Part shown: one piece after another, positions 1 to 10,999 of the stretch | How the letters are laid out: every line of letters begins with the position of its first letter | How positions within the stretch are numbered: position 1 is the first letter of the stretch | Assembly: GCA_030435675.1 (NCBI GenBank) | Contig: CM059622.1 | Coordinates: 2,790,001 to 2,854,000 of the forward strand | Source of the DNA: Steinernema hermaphroditum | Taxonomy: Eukaryota > Nematoda > Chromadorea > Rhabditida > Steinernematidae | Length of the DNA stretch: 64,000 bases | Reading direction: 5' to 3' | The notes under the pieces: model-generated | Told to the model about the DNA's origin: nothing | Seen by the model: the letters and a program-made list of their open reading frames with translations, nothing else | Database searches by the model: none | Made by a program: the position numbers and the translations under genes

Positions 1-848
1 ATTGAACTGTTCTCGAACTGTTTTGTGTAGAAACTTCGACATCGGTCCATCTGGTTGTTCGGCAGTTCAACTTCGATTTTCGATCGAAACTCTTGCAACG
101 AAAATGGGATCTCTTTTGTGGAAACCGTCGACAGAGTTCGTTTGTGGCCATAAAGGAAAGATTTTTTCACTTCGAACATAGTTGACACAGGGAAGTCTAC
201 ACAGGGAAAGCCTACAGGCACCCACTGCCTCTTTTTCGACTGATTTGGCGTCATTTAGCGCCCTTCACCACCTCACGGCTACATCAATTAGGGCTAATTT
301 TATCCGCATTATCTTTCTTGTTTATCCGTCACACATCCATCTTCCGCTTCTTATTACGGCGACGGTAAACCCTCATTAATCTGAGAGCCCTTGTGGCGAT
401 TGCTCACCGAGTGGAGACCATCAATGACTGGTTCTTCATCGGCAGTTGAAACGGTATTTTCTACACAGTATAATCAAGCTCAGCCTACATGATGTGATGT
501 CCCCATAAACGGAGAACCGTGTGTTTACCGGCCCGTTGATCTATGTGCTTTTGCGTAAGAACGGCGCTGCACCTACACGGAATAAGGTCCCAAAGGGGAG
601 CCGAACTCAACACCACCCGATTACGGCTGTGGTGTCTCCATCCGAAGGGCCGTTAAACCTTTTGAGTGCTTGCAGCCCCACAGAACTATTTAGTCCTTAG
701 CGCCTTGCACTTTACGCCTCCAACATTCAGCCCGATTTCCTGCATCTTGTCTTCTTATCATTGGTCGAAACACTTTTATTAATCGAAGATATTTACGGCA
801 TGACCCGTTTCCAACTTAACAATATGCTGACATTAATGACGAACGTAA
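1..848. other. Noncoding flank
   Basis: I see no supported gene here. The short plus-strand frame near 180-380 has no recognisable domain, no splice partner and no usable codon bias. Positions about 496-630 hold a diverged fragment of the dispersed repeat found complete at 8906-9533. The rest is unremarkable. Confidence 0.6.
496..630 (-). repeat. Diverged fragment of dispersed repeat R1
   Basis: The blocks around ATAAACGGAGAACCG, GGAATAAGGTCCC and CCGA...ACACCACCCG line up in order with the copy at 59457-59828 and, reversed, with the copy at 8906-9533. Sequence divergence is high, so this is an old copy. Confidence 0.6.
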
Positions 849-1697
849 TCAGTCAAACAAATGTCGATAATAGAACTGCCACGTTCCATCAACAACATCC
901 ATCTGTAAGTCGACATCCCGACTGTCATATCTTTTAGTAGAATAAAACGTATTCTGACCTAAAGCAACTTCCGACCCCTTGGGAAAAAATGACTCAATCT
1001 TCTGGCCTTCAAAACGTTCCAACATTTCTGGACCGAACCACGTTTCTAGTATAGGACCGAAAACGTGATTATTAAAAGGTGTTGATCCATTTCCGCGAAT
1101 AGTGACATAGCGAACATTATCCAAAAGGGCTAATTTGTGCACTTTCTCGAGGCTTTCTGATGACCAGGTTTTCGATAAAAGACGCAGGTTCCTATCTTCG
1201 TTTTTACGAGACTGTGTGACGTACGTCTCAATCAGTTGATCATATACAGAACTGTATGCTCTTATGTCAACGTCCTCGTAGTTCATTTTCGTCAGATTCT
1301 TTGCGATCTCCTCGTTAGGAACGAAGTTCTTGTTGATGAGCAGATCTGGGTCGTAAGATATAGAAGCAAGGAAATTAAAAAATTTCTCAAGTTCCATTTC
1401 CATTGGCTTCAAGTGGGTAATATCATCGTCGCCATTTGATAGTGTGATTGATGAAAGTCGAACATTTTTGAATTCGGGGAGACGTGCCAATTCTTCTATC
1501 GAAATGTATTCTTCGTCGTATTGAAAACCGTGCTTCCACTTTCCATTTACCTCGCAAATGGTGAGTTCGTAATACAAGCGATCATCAATTTGATCGAAGC
1601 CGATATTCCAGGCAGCGTTCTCGAATTCTATCGTTTCGTGCGCATACCGTATGGCGTCGCAAACGCTCATGCAGAAATTGAAAGGAACCGTGTCCAT
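849..1697 (-). CDS. F-box-like/F-box-associated-type nematode protein
   Basis: Single-exon gene of 282 aa. I chose the ATG at 1697 because it opens the MDTVPFNFC start seen in many nematode F-box-like proteins; the frame runs 46 codons further up without such a signature. The first 40 residues resemble a degenerate F-box (hydrophobic pattern plus a Val-Cys-Asp segment). The rest is a polar alpha/beta region without catalytic motifs, like the substrate-recruiting halves of nematode F-box families. The presumed role is an adaptor in an SCF ubiquitin ligase, inferred only from this resemblance. A decayed tandem copy follows at 2179-2605, and the upstream region is duplicated at 2963-3180. The frame is intact. 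It could be another nematode-specific family. Confidence 0.6.
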   Translation of the reverse strand: MDTVPFNFCMSVCDAIRYAHETIEFENAAWNIGFDQIDDRLYYELTICEVNGKWKHGFQYDEEYISIEELARLPEFKNVRLSSITLSNGDDDITHLKPMEMELEKFFNFLASISYDPDLLINKNFVPNEEIAKNLTKMNYEDVDIRAYSSVYDQLIETYVTQSRKNEDRNLRLLSKTWSSESLEKVHKLALLDNVRYVTIRGNGSTPFNNHVFGPILETWFGPEMLERFEGQKIESFFPKGSEVALGQNTFYSTKRYDSRDVDLQMDVVDGTWQFYYRHLFD

Positions 1698-1805
1698 AGT
1701 AATCGGGGGTGGGATGAGAAACGAATGTACTAAAACTAAAATGGTAACACTAAAATATCGGGTTGCGATGCTACATGACAGCACATTTTCCAACTGCGTG
1801 TGAAT

Positions 1806-1905
1806 ATGGTCTCGCCAAGAAGACCGTAACTCCACCGTCCAACTCCACTGCGCCGCTTACTCCCGCCGAAGAAGCACTGAAGCTAACGTTGTCGACGTGC
1901 TTGAA
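1806..1905 (+). repeat. Dispersed repeat R3 (arm X)
   Basis: Begins CTCGCCAAGAAGACCGTAAC and continues with GCCGAAGAAGC. The same block recurs at 3085-3170, 6165-6330, 7745-7852 (reversed), 23055-23135 and 33720-33810 (reversed). It lies directly upstream of the F-box-like gene and was duplicated with it. Confidence 0.65.
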
Positions 1906-2027
1906 CATGAAATTTATTGAACTTCTCTCGAAATACTCCGTGCTTAGAAACGAAACGCGCTCCTAATGCAATGCAATGAGCCACACTGAAGTTACGGTTT
2001 CAGTGGAACTTTATCTTGCATTTACAT

Positions 2028-2111
2028 TAGGGATGCACCGGCACGAAAAAAAAAACCGGAAAACCGGAAAAACTGGAACCGGAACCGGAACCGGAACCGA
2101 GTGCATCCCTA
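2028..2111. mobile_element. 84-bp hAT-type MITE with 8-bp target duplication
   Basis: The element starts TAGGGATGCAC and ends GTGCATCCCTA, a perfect 11-bp terminal inverted repeat. It is flanked on both sides by ATTTACAT (2020-2027 and 2112-2119), the 8-bp target-site duplication expected of hAT transposons. The interior is a purine-rich run of CCGGAA/GGAACC units. It has no coding capacity, so it must be moved in trans. The perfect TSD suggests a fairly recent insertion. It lies between the F-box-like gene and its decayed copy. Confidence 0.85.
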
Positions 2112-2178
2112 ATTTACATGGTTTAAATAATTGAGAACTTTGATTCGAGGTCAAACCGTTCTTATTGATATATGATAT

Positions 2179-2605
2179 TTACGGCGTAGCCCGTTTCCAA
2201 CGTTTCGAAAAGTCCCTCAAACATCGATAGCAGAACTCCCACGTTCCATTAACAGGATCGATCTGAAAGTCGACATCCCGATTGCCGAATCTTGTAGCAA
2301 AATAAAGCGCATTCTGAGCCAAAGCAGCTTCCGTTCTATCGGCCAAAAACAGCTTTTCGATCTTCTGGCCTTCAAAAGCTTCCAATATTTCTGGATCCCA
2401 CCACTTTTCTAGCATAGGACCGAAAACTAGGTTATTAAAAGGTGTTGATCCATTTCCGCGAATAGTGACATAGCGAACATTATTCTGAAAAATTTCTCAA
2501 GTTCAATTTCCATTGGTTTCAAGGGGGGACGATCACTTGATACTCTAATGAAAGAAATTCGAATGTTTTTAAATTTTTGCAGAATTTAAAAGGAACCGTG
2601 TCCAT
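2179..2605 (-). pseudogene. Decayed tandem copy of the 849-1697 F-box-like gene
   Basis: Minus-strand frame 2415-2179 repeats the last third of the intact gene (FEGQKIE, NRDVDFQIDPVNGTWEF). Upstream, 2405-2484 matches the parent closely, then most of the middle is deleted; 2484-2530 and 2580-2605 match only short parent segments, ending at the same start ATG context. The reading frame is broken and over half the gene is missing. It is best read as a tandem-duplication pseudogene. Confidence 0.8.
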
Positions 2606-2962
2606 TAGGAATTATTTTGCAATCTCATAAGTTTTCACAAAGTTGCACCCAGATATGACCATTATTTAAGTATGTACGATTTCCCTGTCGTCGTCTCTCA
2701 CTCCTTATTTAGCTTCATTGCTTATGTCTCGGGCATCGGAAGTTGTTGATGTTGGCAAAACACCGGCTTCGGTTTCCTTCATCTGGCCTTTTCTTTTGTC
2801 CAGTCTAAGTACTGCCGCTGGAAACCATCAGAACTTCAGCCTCATTGGTGTCCTATATGTGAAGTCAGTGGTGGGTGACTAAGACCAGCTGAATAGTAAC
2901 GGGTGACCTCACCTAGCCGCGGAGACGGTCACCTTCGAAAGAGGTGACCGTCACCGTGTCCA
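2606..2962. other. 357-bp insertion flanked by 11-bp direct repeats
   Basis: The start-codon block ACCGTGTCCAT of the decayed F-box-like copy occurs twice, at 2595-2605 and 2963-2973, with 357 bp of unrelated sequence between. The inner right end has a perfect hairpin: GACGGTCACCT (2934-2944) against AGGTGACCGTC (2952-2962). This fits either an insertion with target duplication or a local rearrangement. I see no coding capacity. Confidence 0.4.
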
Positions 2963-3180
2963 TAGTAATCGGAATTGGGACGAGAAACGATTGAAAACAC
3001 GGGAACGTCGAGTTGCGAATCACAACGTGTGATGCTTCTTTTATCTCGTGTCACATATTATCTAGCTATGTGCCAATGTAGTCTCGCCAAGAAGATCGTA
3101 ATCACCACCCGATCGGCCGTAGCGCCCATTCAAGCCTCTGAAGCCAACGTCGTATGCTTCAAAGGGCAAATGGACGGAAG
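2963..3180 (+). repeat. Duplicate of the 1687-1905 upstream segment
   Basis: Matches 1687-1905 from GTGTCCATAGTAATCGG through the GCCAAGAAGA block, including the same order of start-codon context and R3 arm. It is the displaced 5' part of the tandem duplication that made the 2179-2605 pseudogene. The plus-strand frame across it (2975-3379) has no independent support. Positions 3181-3539 show nothing I can assign. Confidence 0.6.
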
Positions 3181-3539
3181 GCTTACCAAAGACTGGATAC
3201 CCTGGCGTGCAGTGTGGAAAATTTCAAGAAACGTGTTCAAAGCTGCATCAACGCTGGAGGTGGTCAATTCGCTTGATCTCTTCTCTGCATGTGTGTGGTG
3301 TGCTGAAAAAATGGTGTTAAGCGAAAAAAGCGTTTTGCTGCAAACAAAAATTGTATTTTCGTGTAACAGAACCTTTTGACTGTTGTAACGTAGCCGACAC
3401 TGGAGGAAGAGAAGGAAACCATTTACTCGACCATTCTTTGTCGAGAAGAGCGTGATACAAGATATACAGTGACGGCCACGTAAGCTCTTTTGAGCTCTTT
3501 ACAGATTTTAGAAATCGACAAACTCCTTTTCCCTTCAAC

Positions 3540-4169
3540 ACTTAGGACCTGAACTTGACCTGCATTCTTGCACCGGTCCGGAAGATGGGATTTTCAGCTT
3601 TTCCCCTCGCTTCTATGTTGTAGTGCGTGTGCGAAAGCTCCTTCTGGTCACGATTGTCTTTCGAAACCAATTTACCTGCTACAACACATAAAGAGATCGA
3701 CAAGAGAAAACTATAAATACAAAACATTGCACACAAAATATAAATTTCGACGAGAAATAAAGAAGAAGATCTTTTCATACGTCGCAGCAACTGTCACCAA
3801 TATTGTGATAGCGTAGTATTCGGCTTGAAGTGACACAAGGTATCGTCGAGTTGCCCGAATACGTATAGCATCGGCAGTTTCATGAGAAAGACGCACACGA
3901 AGGTGAGCGCTAAGGCCCACAGATAGAATTTACAGAAGCCGAGTCGGCAGCAGAGGCACAATACGGTGCACTTAATTCGCACGGAGCTGACCAAGCACAT
4001 CGCGACGTCCAGGAAGATCAGCGATCTGTAAATAGGAAATATTGGGTTTTATCACTAAAAATGGTTTTAAAAAATAGATTTCGGTGAATTCTTTCAGTGA
4101 AACCTAACAGACCTGTACCTGAGCTAACAGAATCATTTTCTGTGGACCGATCGCAGGAATGAAAAGCAT
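3540..4169 (-). pseudogene. Four-TM family member, probably frameshifted
   Basis: A first exon at 4169-4119 (MLFIPAIGPQK...) resembles the first exon of the intact gene at 17721 (MIFLIPFGG...), followed by a GTACAG donor. After an acceptor at 4026 comes membrane-spanning sequence (SLIFLDVAMC, LWALALTFVCVFLM), then a third hydrophobic stretch (AITILVTVAATYEK), then IYILCAMFCIYSFLLSISL. These pieces lie in three different frames with no splice sites to join them, so at least two frameshifts are needed. I infer a decayed member of the local tetraspan family. An unusual intact gene is less likely. Confidence 0.5.
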
Positions 4170-4270
4170 TCTAAAGATAAAAGACCTGCTCCCTACTGCG
4201 ATGCATCACTTTTCCCAGTCTTTTCAATATCCAAAAATAAGCGGACACGATGATTAGACGTGGCAGATGA

Positions 4271-5008
4271 TTAGATGAATTTTAGGCAAATCATTTCATA
4301 CGTGGAAATAACCATGACGTGGATGCTCTCCTCGGTGCTGCTTTCAGGCAATTCTTTCTTGAACTGAGCGAGAATCCTCACTAAATTCCCCATGATTATG
4401 GCATATGAAATCTTCAGTCGTAGGCTCTGTAGAAGGAGCTCGACCGCGTGGGAGATGTTCTGTCGTTTCCGTTCGATTCCGCGAGCTTCTTTCTTCTGTT
4501 CCTTCCTTAGTCTTTTCTTCATAATGGACGCAGAAAGCGACCGGCCCCTTTCGACACTTTCATTGTGCATTTCGTCAGGATCAGATTCATCGGAAGATGG
4601 AGCGTAAGACAACGCGGAAGCTTCCGGTACTCTTTGACTGGAATCGCTGGATACCAGATTCTGCAACTCCGCTCGCTTGAAGTTGTATAGCAAATCATAA
4701 ATTTCCTAAATTTGGCTTTTCCCCTATATCACTTGAAATCAGCATACCATATACGATCGCTTCGGGTACTTTGTGCGCTTCTTCCAGATCAGAGTGCATG
4801 AAACGACAAAAAAGTTATCTGGCCTGACTGCTGGGATGCATGCACAAAGAATCGCATGCATCCAGAACCACAATATGTCGTACGCCTTCCATAACGTGAA
4901 GTAGGCGCAATTGACGTAGAGGGCATTGACGAGATTGAGGTGTGTGACAAATGCTGTTAGTAACCGATAACAGCACCAGAATTTGAAGCAACACCAGCCT
5001 CGAGCCAT
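4271..5008 (-). CDS. Small membrane protein with charged tail, related to four-TM cluster
   Basis: Two-exon model: 5008-4748 (87 codons) and 4705-4271 (144 aa plus stop), joined through a 42-bp GTATGC...TTTAG intron in phase 0; 231 aa in total. The first exon starts with a Cys/Trp-rich segment (MARGWCCFKFWCC) and has about three hydrophobic stretches, including YDILWFWMHAILCAC. The second exon is soluble: an acidic Ser/Asp/Glu region, a basic helix (MKKRLRKEQKKEARG), then an amphipathic C-terminal part. A TTTTAG acceptor 9 bases before the ATG could accept a spliced leader. It lies beside a decayed four-TM gene and probably belongs to that family, but its exon plan differs. Function is unknown. 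Confidence 0.5.
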
Positions 5009-5037
5009 TGTTTGGACCTAAAACAGGGATACCGGCA

Positions 5038-5790
5038 TAAATGCGTTTTAACCGTCCCCTATTGTTTTCGACCGTCCCCTCTTGGACTTCTTGTCCCAAC
5101 CTAAAAGACGTATAAGATTGCTCAAGGTGTTCTCCGATGGTGCTAAGAAATGAAATCGAGAATACAGGGCTCGCCCTTCGTGCGCAGTTAGAATCAACGG
5201 GCCTGAGTCTGAACCAAGACTGGGTCCAGGACATATGCAAAAAGGAGGGACGGTTCAAAGCAAAGGGACGACTCAAGGCGCAAAAAGGGACGGTCCAAAT
5301 CCCAAAGGGGACGGTTGAAACGGCTTTGTGTTGGGATCGCTTTCGTGTGATATCGGTATTTGTGTCCCACAAATAAACATATTGAGATTCAAAAATACGA
5401 AAGGCCGTTATATCCGCTGTAAAATGAGCATACCAATGGTCTAGAATGCAAAAATTAAGGCATCATACCGCTTTAGCCGTCCCTTTTTCAGCTTCCAACC
5501 GCCCCCGTTGTTTCAGCCGTTCCGAGAGGATTTGAACCGTTCCCTCAAGGGTCTGATGGGATTTCAACTGACCCCTCGGCAAAGCGCTGGGATTTCGAAC
5601 CGAACGACCATTTATGTCGCAATCCTGCGGGGTCTTGTGTATAACAACTCGCGGGAGCGACGTCTTCGCCTGGGTTTTGGTGGACAGCTCAAGAATCACG
5701 ATCAAAAATGCATGGGGCACGGTCGAGATCCCCCAGATGAATGGCCCAGATCAAGGGGGACGGTTGAAATGGATAGTTCATCATCTAAGA
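5038..5790. repeat. Dispersed tandem repeat R2, two arrays
   Basis: Two arrays (about 5038-5345 and 5465-5775) of degenerate 20-25-bp units built on GGGACGGTTGAAA and its complement, between the flanks AAAGCCGTTTCAA and CGGCTTTGTG. Related arrays occur at 10495-10775, 19500-19660, 34900-35180 and 50028-50245. The long open frames across them on both strands are by-products of the repeats, not genes. Confidence 0.7.
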
Positions 5791-7116
5791 TATAGAGGAA
5801 GAAGCAGTCAAGCCACTGCTATTATTTACGACTTCTCTAAAAATCGACCGCTGACCTGTGCCGACCCAACACATCCGTGTGTTTGTGTGTAATATCGCTT
5901 ATGCACCACACGCGTTCCGGTTTGCTATCATCAATCACATGTTGCAGGACGAAAAATCTAGATCGAACTATGCGATAGTTTTAAAGCGATCGCCGCGGAG
6001 ATGGATAGAGGCACTGCATTAGTGGTGACAGCAAAAGTGGCCGTCCGCGATTTATAACCGTGATAGATGTTACGATTAGGTATGCGTGAGGAAAACTTTT
6101 TCGGAAAACTGTTTTGCTCGCGACATAAGAATATTCCGATGAAAATCAATGATGTGAAATGAAAAGTCTTGCCAAGAAGACCGTCACAACCGCCCGACTC
6201 CACCCGTGCCGCCAGAGAAGCCGAAGAAGCGTTGAAACTCCGACGTCTACGCTGCCAGCTGCAGATGGGATCCCGCTCCGTCCGCTGCGACTTGATTCAA
6301 GCTCTTCGCCACTTCAACGCCCGCGCATACTAATGGGACCACTGATCGTTCTTCTCTGATGCCATCTCCAGCCGAAGCCAGAGGAAAATCAGCGACGACG
6401 GTGTGATTAGTGCCTTTTTGTGCATATATGACGTCTCGCAAGGTGTAAGCCTTCAATACGAGAAGATAAACTCGAATTGAAAAAAAAAACATAAATTTCT
6501 GGGCGAAAGCGGAGATTAAGTTGTTTGGGAGGAGGAGCTCGCATAAGCTCCGGAGAGATTCATAGTTATTATGTGTTTCAAAACTATGTTGCTGAATGTG
6601 GGTCGAGGTGTGCCTTATAGAAGCCAACAAAGACAACATTGAAGCTTCATGCCGGACACATGTCCACATGGACACACCTCCAAGCCACAGACAGCACCGT
6701 TTTTGACGTCGAAAATTACATAGGAGTACAAAAGAGATCATTTAAGTGCTTCTGGGCATCACTTAAGAAGCCACACGTTTGGGGTCGGAAAATGTTTTAG
6801 TTCACTCTTGGGTCAAAAGTTGGTTTTTCGTAACATTTTCTGTTCCACCTTTGCAACAGCGGTTTGCTCCCTGGAACAGTCATTCGAAGCTTCGCTTAAT
6901 TCACAAGCAAAAGTACTACAACTTGACAACGATTGTTAGTTCTTAGTCAGTTCCCGTCATGGAGTGTTTTCGTTCCCGTGGGTAGATGTGTTGATCTTTC
7001 GGCTTTCCTATTTCCTTGGCATTCCCTGCGCAGGCGAGCACGAAGCGCAAACAGCCCGGTTCTTAGGATCCAAATATTTGGCTTTCTTCCTTGCAAGCAT
7101 TTTTTCTATCATTCCT
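5791..7116. other. Intergenic region
   Basis: No supported gene. It contains a copy of R3 arm X at 6165-6330. The minus frame 6247-6741 runs through that repeat and has no conserved motif. Confidence 0.55.
6165..6330 (+). repeat. Dispersed repeat R3 (arm X)
   Basis: Begins TCTTGCCAAGAAGACCGTCA and contains CCGCCAGAGAAGCCGAAGAA. The reverse complement of 7745-7852 matches it closely over about 90 bp. Confidence 0.65.
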
Positions 7117-7123
7117 TATAAAA
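7117..7123 (+). promoter_or_regulatory. TATA-like box of the 7154 pseudogene
   Basis: TATAAAA in the context CCTTATAAAA, 31 bases before the ATG. The same CCTTATAAAA stands upstream of the paralogue at 9870, so the promoter was duplicated with the gene. Confidence 0.5.
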
Positions 7124-7153
7124 CAAGAAGTCACACCTTGTTCATCTATAGCT

Positions 7154-7734
7154 ATGTCCCTCAACGAACTACTTATTCTTTCTAAGGTACCCGAGAAGCT
7201 TTAATATGTCGACGTCGTTGGTTCGTTGGTTTAGAGAAACACAGTATTCTGGCTGGTGTTCAGCTGGATTGTATGGATTTGCATGACAGCCGTTCAAGTG
7301 GGCTTGCTCTTTATTAACTTCAACCGGACAACATTGTCTATCACTCTCGCCGCGTGCAGTGCTATATTCTTATCATTAGAGAGAGAACGTTGTCCAAAGG
7401 GCTTGTCCTCATTGCTATTTACGTATTCTACATGGTAGGAAATTAATATGGATTCTCATGATAAGGTTGCTTCAGTTCATTGCCTCCCTTTCGAACATGG
7501 TGATCGTCATCGCCTACATTATAGGTAAAATTATGAAGTCTAAGTATCGTGAAAACGACTTTAGAACGCTTCGAATACGAATACTGTGGAATATTCATTT
7601 GCGGCTGGCAACTGATCGCCGTGAGCTACTTCAACGATCATTGCTCGCTTTTGAAGAGCGGTTACGAGTTACGAGTTTATTTCTCGTATCAGGCAACAGG
7701 CATGCAGGCGAAACGCGTTGTCGGAGCACAACAG
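7154..7734 (+). pseudogene. Four-TM gene copy broken by deletion and repeat insertion
   Basis: Exon-by-exon paralogue of the gene at 9870. Exon 1 is 7154-7186 (MSLNELLILSK). Exon 2 starts at 7235 with RNTVFWLVFSWIVWI, against RNTIFWLVYSWILWI in the paralogue. Compared with that copy, about 40 bp are missing near 7375 and the frame shifts before the segment that should read KGLVLIAIYVFYM. Exon 3 (7477-7525) and exon 4 (from 7562, FICGWQLIAVSYFN) are still recognisable with conserved splice sites. The original stop codon is lost and the frame runs into repeat R3 at about 7740. It is almost certainly not functional. Confidence 0.75.
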
Positions 7735-7739
7735 GCGAA

Positions 7740-8035
7740 CCGGGAACCATCAGGGCAGCTGGCGACGCGGACTTCGGAATTGTGGCGGTTCTTCGGCTTC
7801 TCTGGCGGCGCGAGTGGAGTCGGGCGGCAGTGACGGGCTTCTTGGAAAGACGGTGGAACTACGGCTCCCTGGTATTCCAGGCCTTCTGGGAGCCGGGGCG
7901 ATCATTGCGCCAACAACGACGGCCGAGAACGACCGCTCACTCAACTCAATCGGCTCAGACAGCCTCAGAGAGAGAGAGCGAGTGGACGACCCGACCGATC
8001 GCTGGGGGCACAAATGAAAGACGGTAGCAGGGTTT
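7740..8035 (+). repeat. Dispersed repeat R3, fullest copy (arms X and Y)
   Basis: Arm X (7745-7852, reversed) is joined to arm Y (about 7850-8035), which starts GCTTCTTGGAAAGACGG and contains CCAGGCCTTCTGGGAGCCGG and a GAGA-rich tract. The same X-Y order occurs at 14140-14330 and 48785-48990; Y alone is at 58155-58262. No terminal inverted repeats or coding sequence are visible. It reads like a non-autonomous element of about 300 bp. Confidence 0.7.
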
Positions 8036-8905
8036 TTTGAGTTTTCGACACGCAGAGAAGAACGATGTACATTTGTTGCAAATCGAATCAACTTAGTAAG
8101 AAAAATGAAGTAAATTTATTTACAAGGACTGGAGTCCAGTAAATAGAATACTTTATTTCACTGAACATTGGTTAAAATACATCTCCATCGTTGAGTAACG
8201 CCTTTGAATAACGCTACTTAAGGTCGAATATGAATATGATACTGATCTGTTATCTTGAGCTCTCAGTAGGAGCTCTCCAGATCCCGCAGTAGGAGCTCTC
8301 CAGATCCCGCATCCCCTTTTAACTCTAGACCGGCATCACTGATCACAATCACAACTTTTGTTCTGGTATCAGGAAGCGAGCGAGGAATAACATAAAATCA
8401 AATTAATCCACAAATGCATGCTAGCAATAACAGCGATTGGGTACTACAACACTCTGGCCAAAAGCTCTTCGAGAGTGCGGGGTGGCGACGGCAGAAATAG
8501 TGGTTGGAATATGATGGTACTAGCACAATCAAATCAAGTAGGTTTCCGGTTTACGTGAACGCGGTGTGCTATGAAAAGTAACAACTTTAGATTTTACCCA
8601 CTTTCTAACTTCATGGTATGAGCCTATTTTGTGTTTTTTCTTTTATTAGACTTCTCCAGTGACTTAGGAGTGGTCCAAAACATGCATTTCCGGTTTTAAA
8701 AGCACATACAGGGTCTTCAAACTGTTTATCGCCTATCATCGAATTATCCAACAAAGTATCTTTAACAAAAATTCTGATTCTCATTCTGATCATCGCTCCT
8801 GTCAAATTTTCCGTTGCAATACTTATATTCGTTTTGCATTGTTTTGGTAATAGTGTTGTTTCTTCGTGCTTTCGACAAGCCATTGCTCTTTGCTTATAGT
8901 GATAA
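8036..8905. other. Intergenic region
   Basis: No gene supported. Around 8268-8310 a 27-bp direct repeat (unit AGTAGGAGCTCTCCAGATCC...) occurs twice. Nothing else stands out. Confidence 0.55.
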
Positions 8906-9533
<628 letters not shown>

Positions 9534-9814
9534 TCCAGTGCAGTTGGGTTTCTTGATCTATGATGAAGGAATGCACTGGTCCCCTTACATCATCCCCGGG
9601 ACTGTTATGTTCGCGAAGTGATTAGCTCATCCACGTGGACTCCTCCACTGCTCTGGTCTTTGAAACGTTTACACAAGAAGCGAGCAGGAAACGAAATATT
9701 TCCTCGTTTTAATCGTAGTGCACAAAGAAGAGGCAATTCTAACCTCTTGTTTTCAGTTTTATACAGTGTACCAAAATATTGACCTTGATGACTCATGAGC
9801 CATTTATCTTTCCT

Positions 9815-9821
9815 TATAAAA
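9815..9821 (+). promoter_or_regulatory. TATA-like box of the 9870 gene
   Basis: TATAAAA within CCTTATAAAA, 55 bases before the ATG. The motif is conserved with the paralogous pseudogene at 7154. Confidence 0.5.
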
Positions 9822-9869
9822 ACAGAGAGTCGAAACGCACCTTTTACTTTCTTCTGTGATTCTACGGCT

Positions 9870-10999
9870 ATGTGCCGCAAGAAGTTATTCGTTATTAGCA
9901 GAGTACTTGATAAGTTTTAAATCCTGTACTCTTGGAATTTTTAGAGAAACACAATATTCTGGCTGGTATACAGCTGGATTCTGTGGATTTTTGTGACGAG
10001 CGTTCAAGTCACCTTGCTCTACCTCTACTACAAGCCGACAACTTTGTTCATCTCAATAATCGCATGCAATTCACTTTTCTTCATTTGGGCTTTATCGGTT
10101 CATGTCTGTCTCACGGTGGCCGTCGTCACTGAGGGGCTAACGTCGAAAGGGCATGTCCTCGTTGGTGTTTACCTGTTCTACATGGTAAGACTATAATCTC
10201 TATGGCTTAGAATATGAATGGGTTATTTCAGTTTACCGTCTTCCTGTTCAACTTGGTGACGCTTGTTTTCTATATTATAGGTAAAGTTACATTTGTACAC
10301 TACGGTAGAGGAAGATATTTTTTTAAAGAGAGTTTCCACTCCAAGCCTTTCCAAAATCTTTTTCGAAGTCGTACTGTATTTTTTTGCATATAAAGCACAG
10401 TTCCAGATCTAAATTATTACCTGGCCAAGGAAAAGCGTCGATGTTCTTGGCTGATTTCGTACTATGCGACGCAGGAATTGCGCCGGTGATTGCTCAGGTG
10501 TCCCCCCTGGGATTTCAGGCGTTCCCTACCAGATCTCGGGGGTCCCCTACCAGGAAGATCATTAGTCGAAATTCAAAGCATCATGCTTGAAAACCTAAGG
10601 GATCCGGTAGGGTCCGCCTGAAATCCCATAGGGGACGCCTAAAATCCCATAGAGGACGCATGAAATCCCATAGGGGGCGCCTAAAATCCCATGGAGGACG
10701 CCTGAAATCCCATAAGGGACGCCTGAATTGGAAAAAGGGCGACGTCTCAAAGCAAAGGGGACGCCTGATACTGCTTTATGTCATTCTTTTTTCTCAAAGT
10801 TGAGTCCCATGCGGAGAGCCAGCTCTTTAGAGGGTTGTGTCTATCTCATTCCACCGCACTGTATAGTAACACGCAATTTACTCTAGAACTTTCCCAATAC
10901 GGCTACGCTGGACTCTTCATTTGCGCGTGGCAACTGATCGCTTTGAACTATTTCAATGGCTACTACTCCTACTTGAAGAACTCCGACGTGATTCATTGA
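9870..10999 (+). CDS. Four-TM membrane protein (tetraspan cluster, no proline tail)
   Basis: Exons 9870-9902, 9945-10184, 10232-10280 and 10887-10999, with phases 0, 0 and 1 and GT-AG borders throughout; about 144 aa. Exon 2 encodes the first hydrophobic helices (NTIFWLVYSWILWIFVTSVQ, SIIACNSLFFIWALSVHVCL), exon 3 a third (TVFLFNLVTLVFYII) and exon 4 the fourth (YGYAGLFICAWQLIALNYF), ending NSDVIH. The third intron (606 bp) holds an R2 array. The phase pattern equals that of the gene at 17007-17721, although little sequence is shared. The closest relative is the broken copy at 7154. There is no signal peptide and no PPxY tail. Function is unknown; a small tetraspan of internal or plasma membrane is the likely class. 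Confidence 0.7.
10495..10775 (+). repeat. R2-type tandem array in an intron
   Basis: About ten degenerate 22-bp units of the form GGGACGCCTGAAATCCCATA. The array is intronic in the 9870 gene and ends with a GGGGACGCCTGATACTGCTTT block resembling the other R2 arrays. Confidence 0.8.

Noticed and set aside
4815..5795. Long minus- and plus-strand frames over 5.0-5.8 kb
   Set aside because: They run through R2 repeat arrays; the peptide pattern repeats with the DNA unit.
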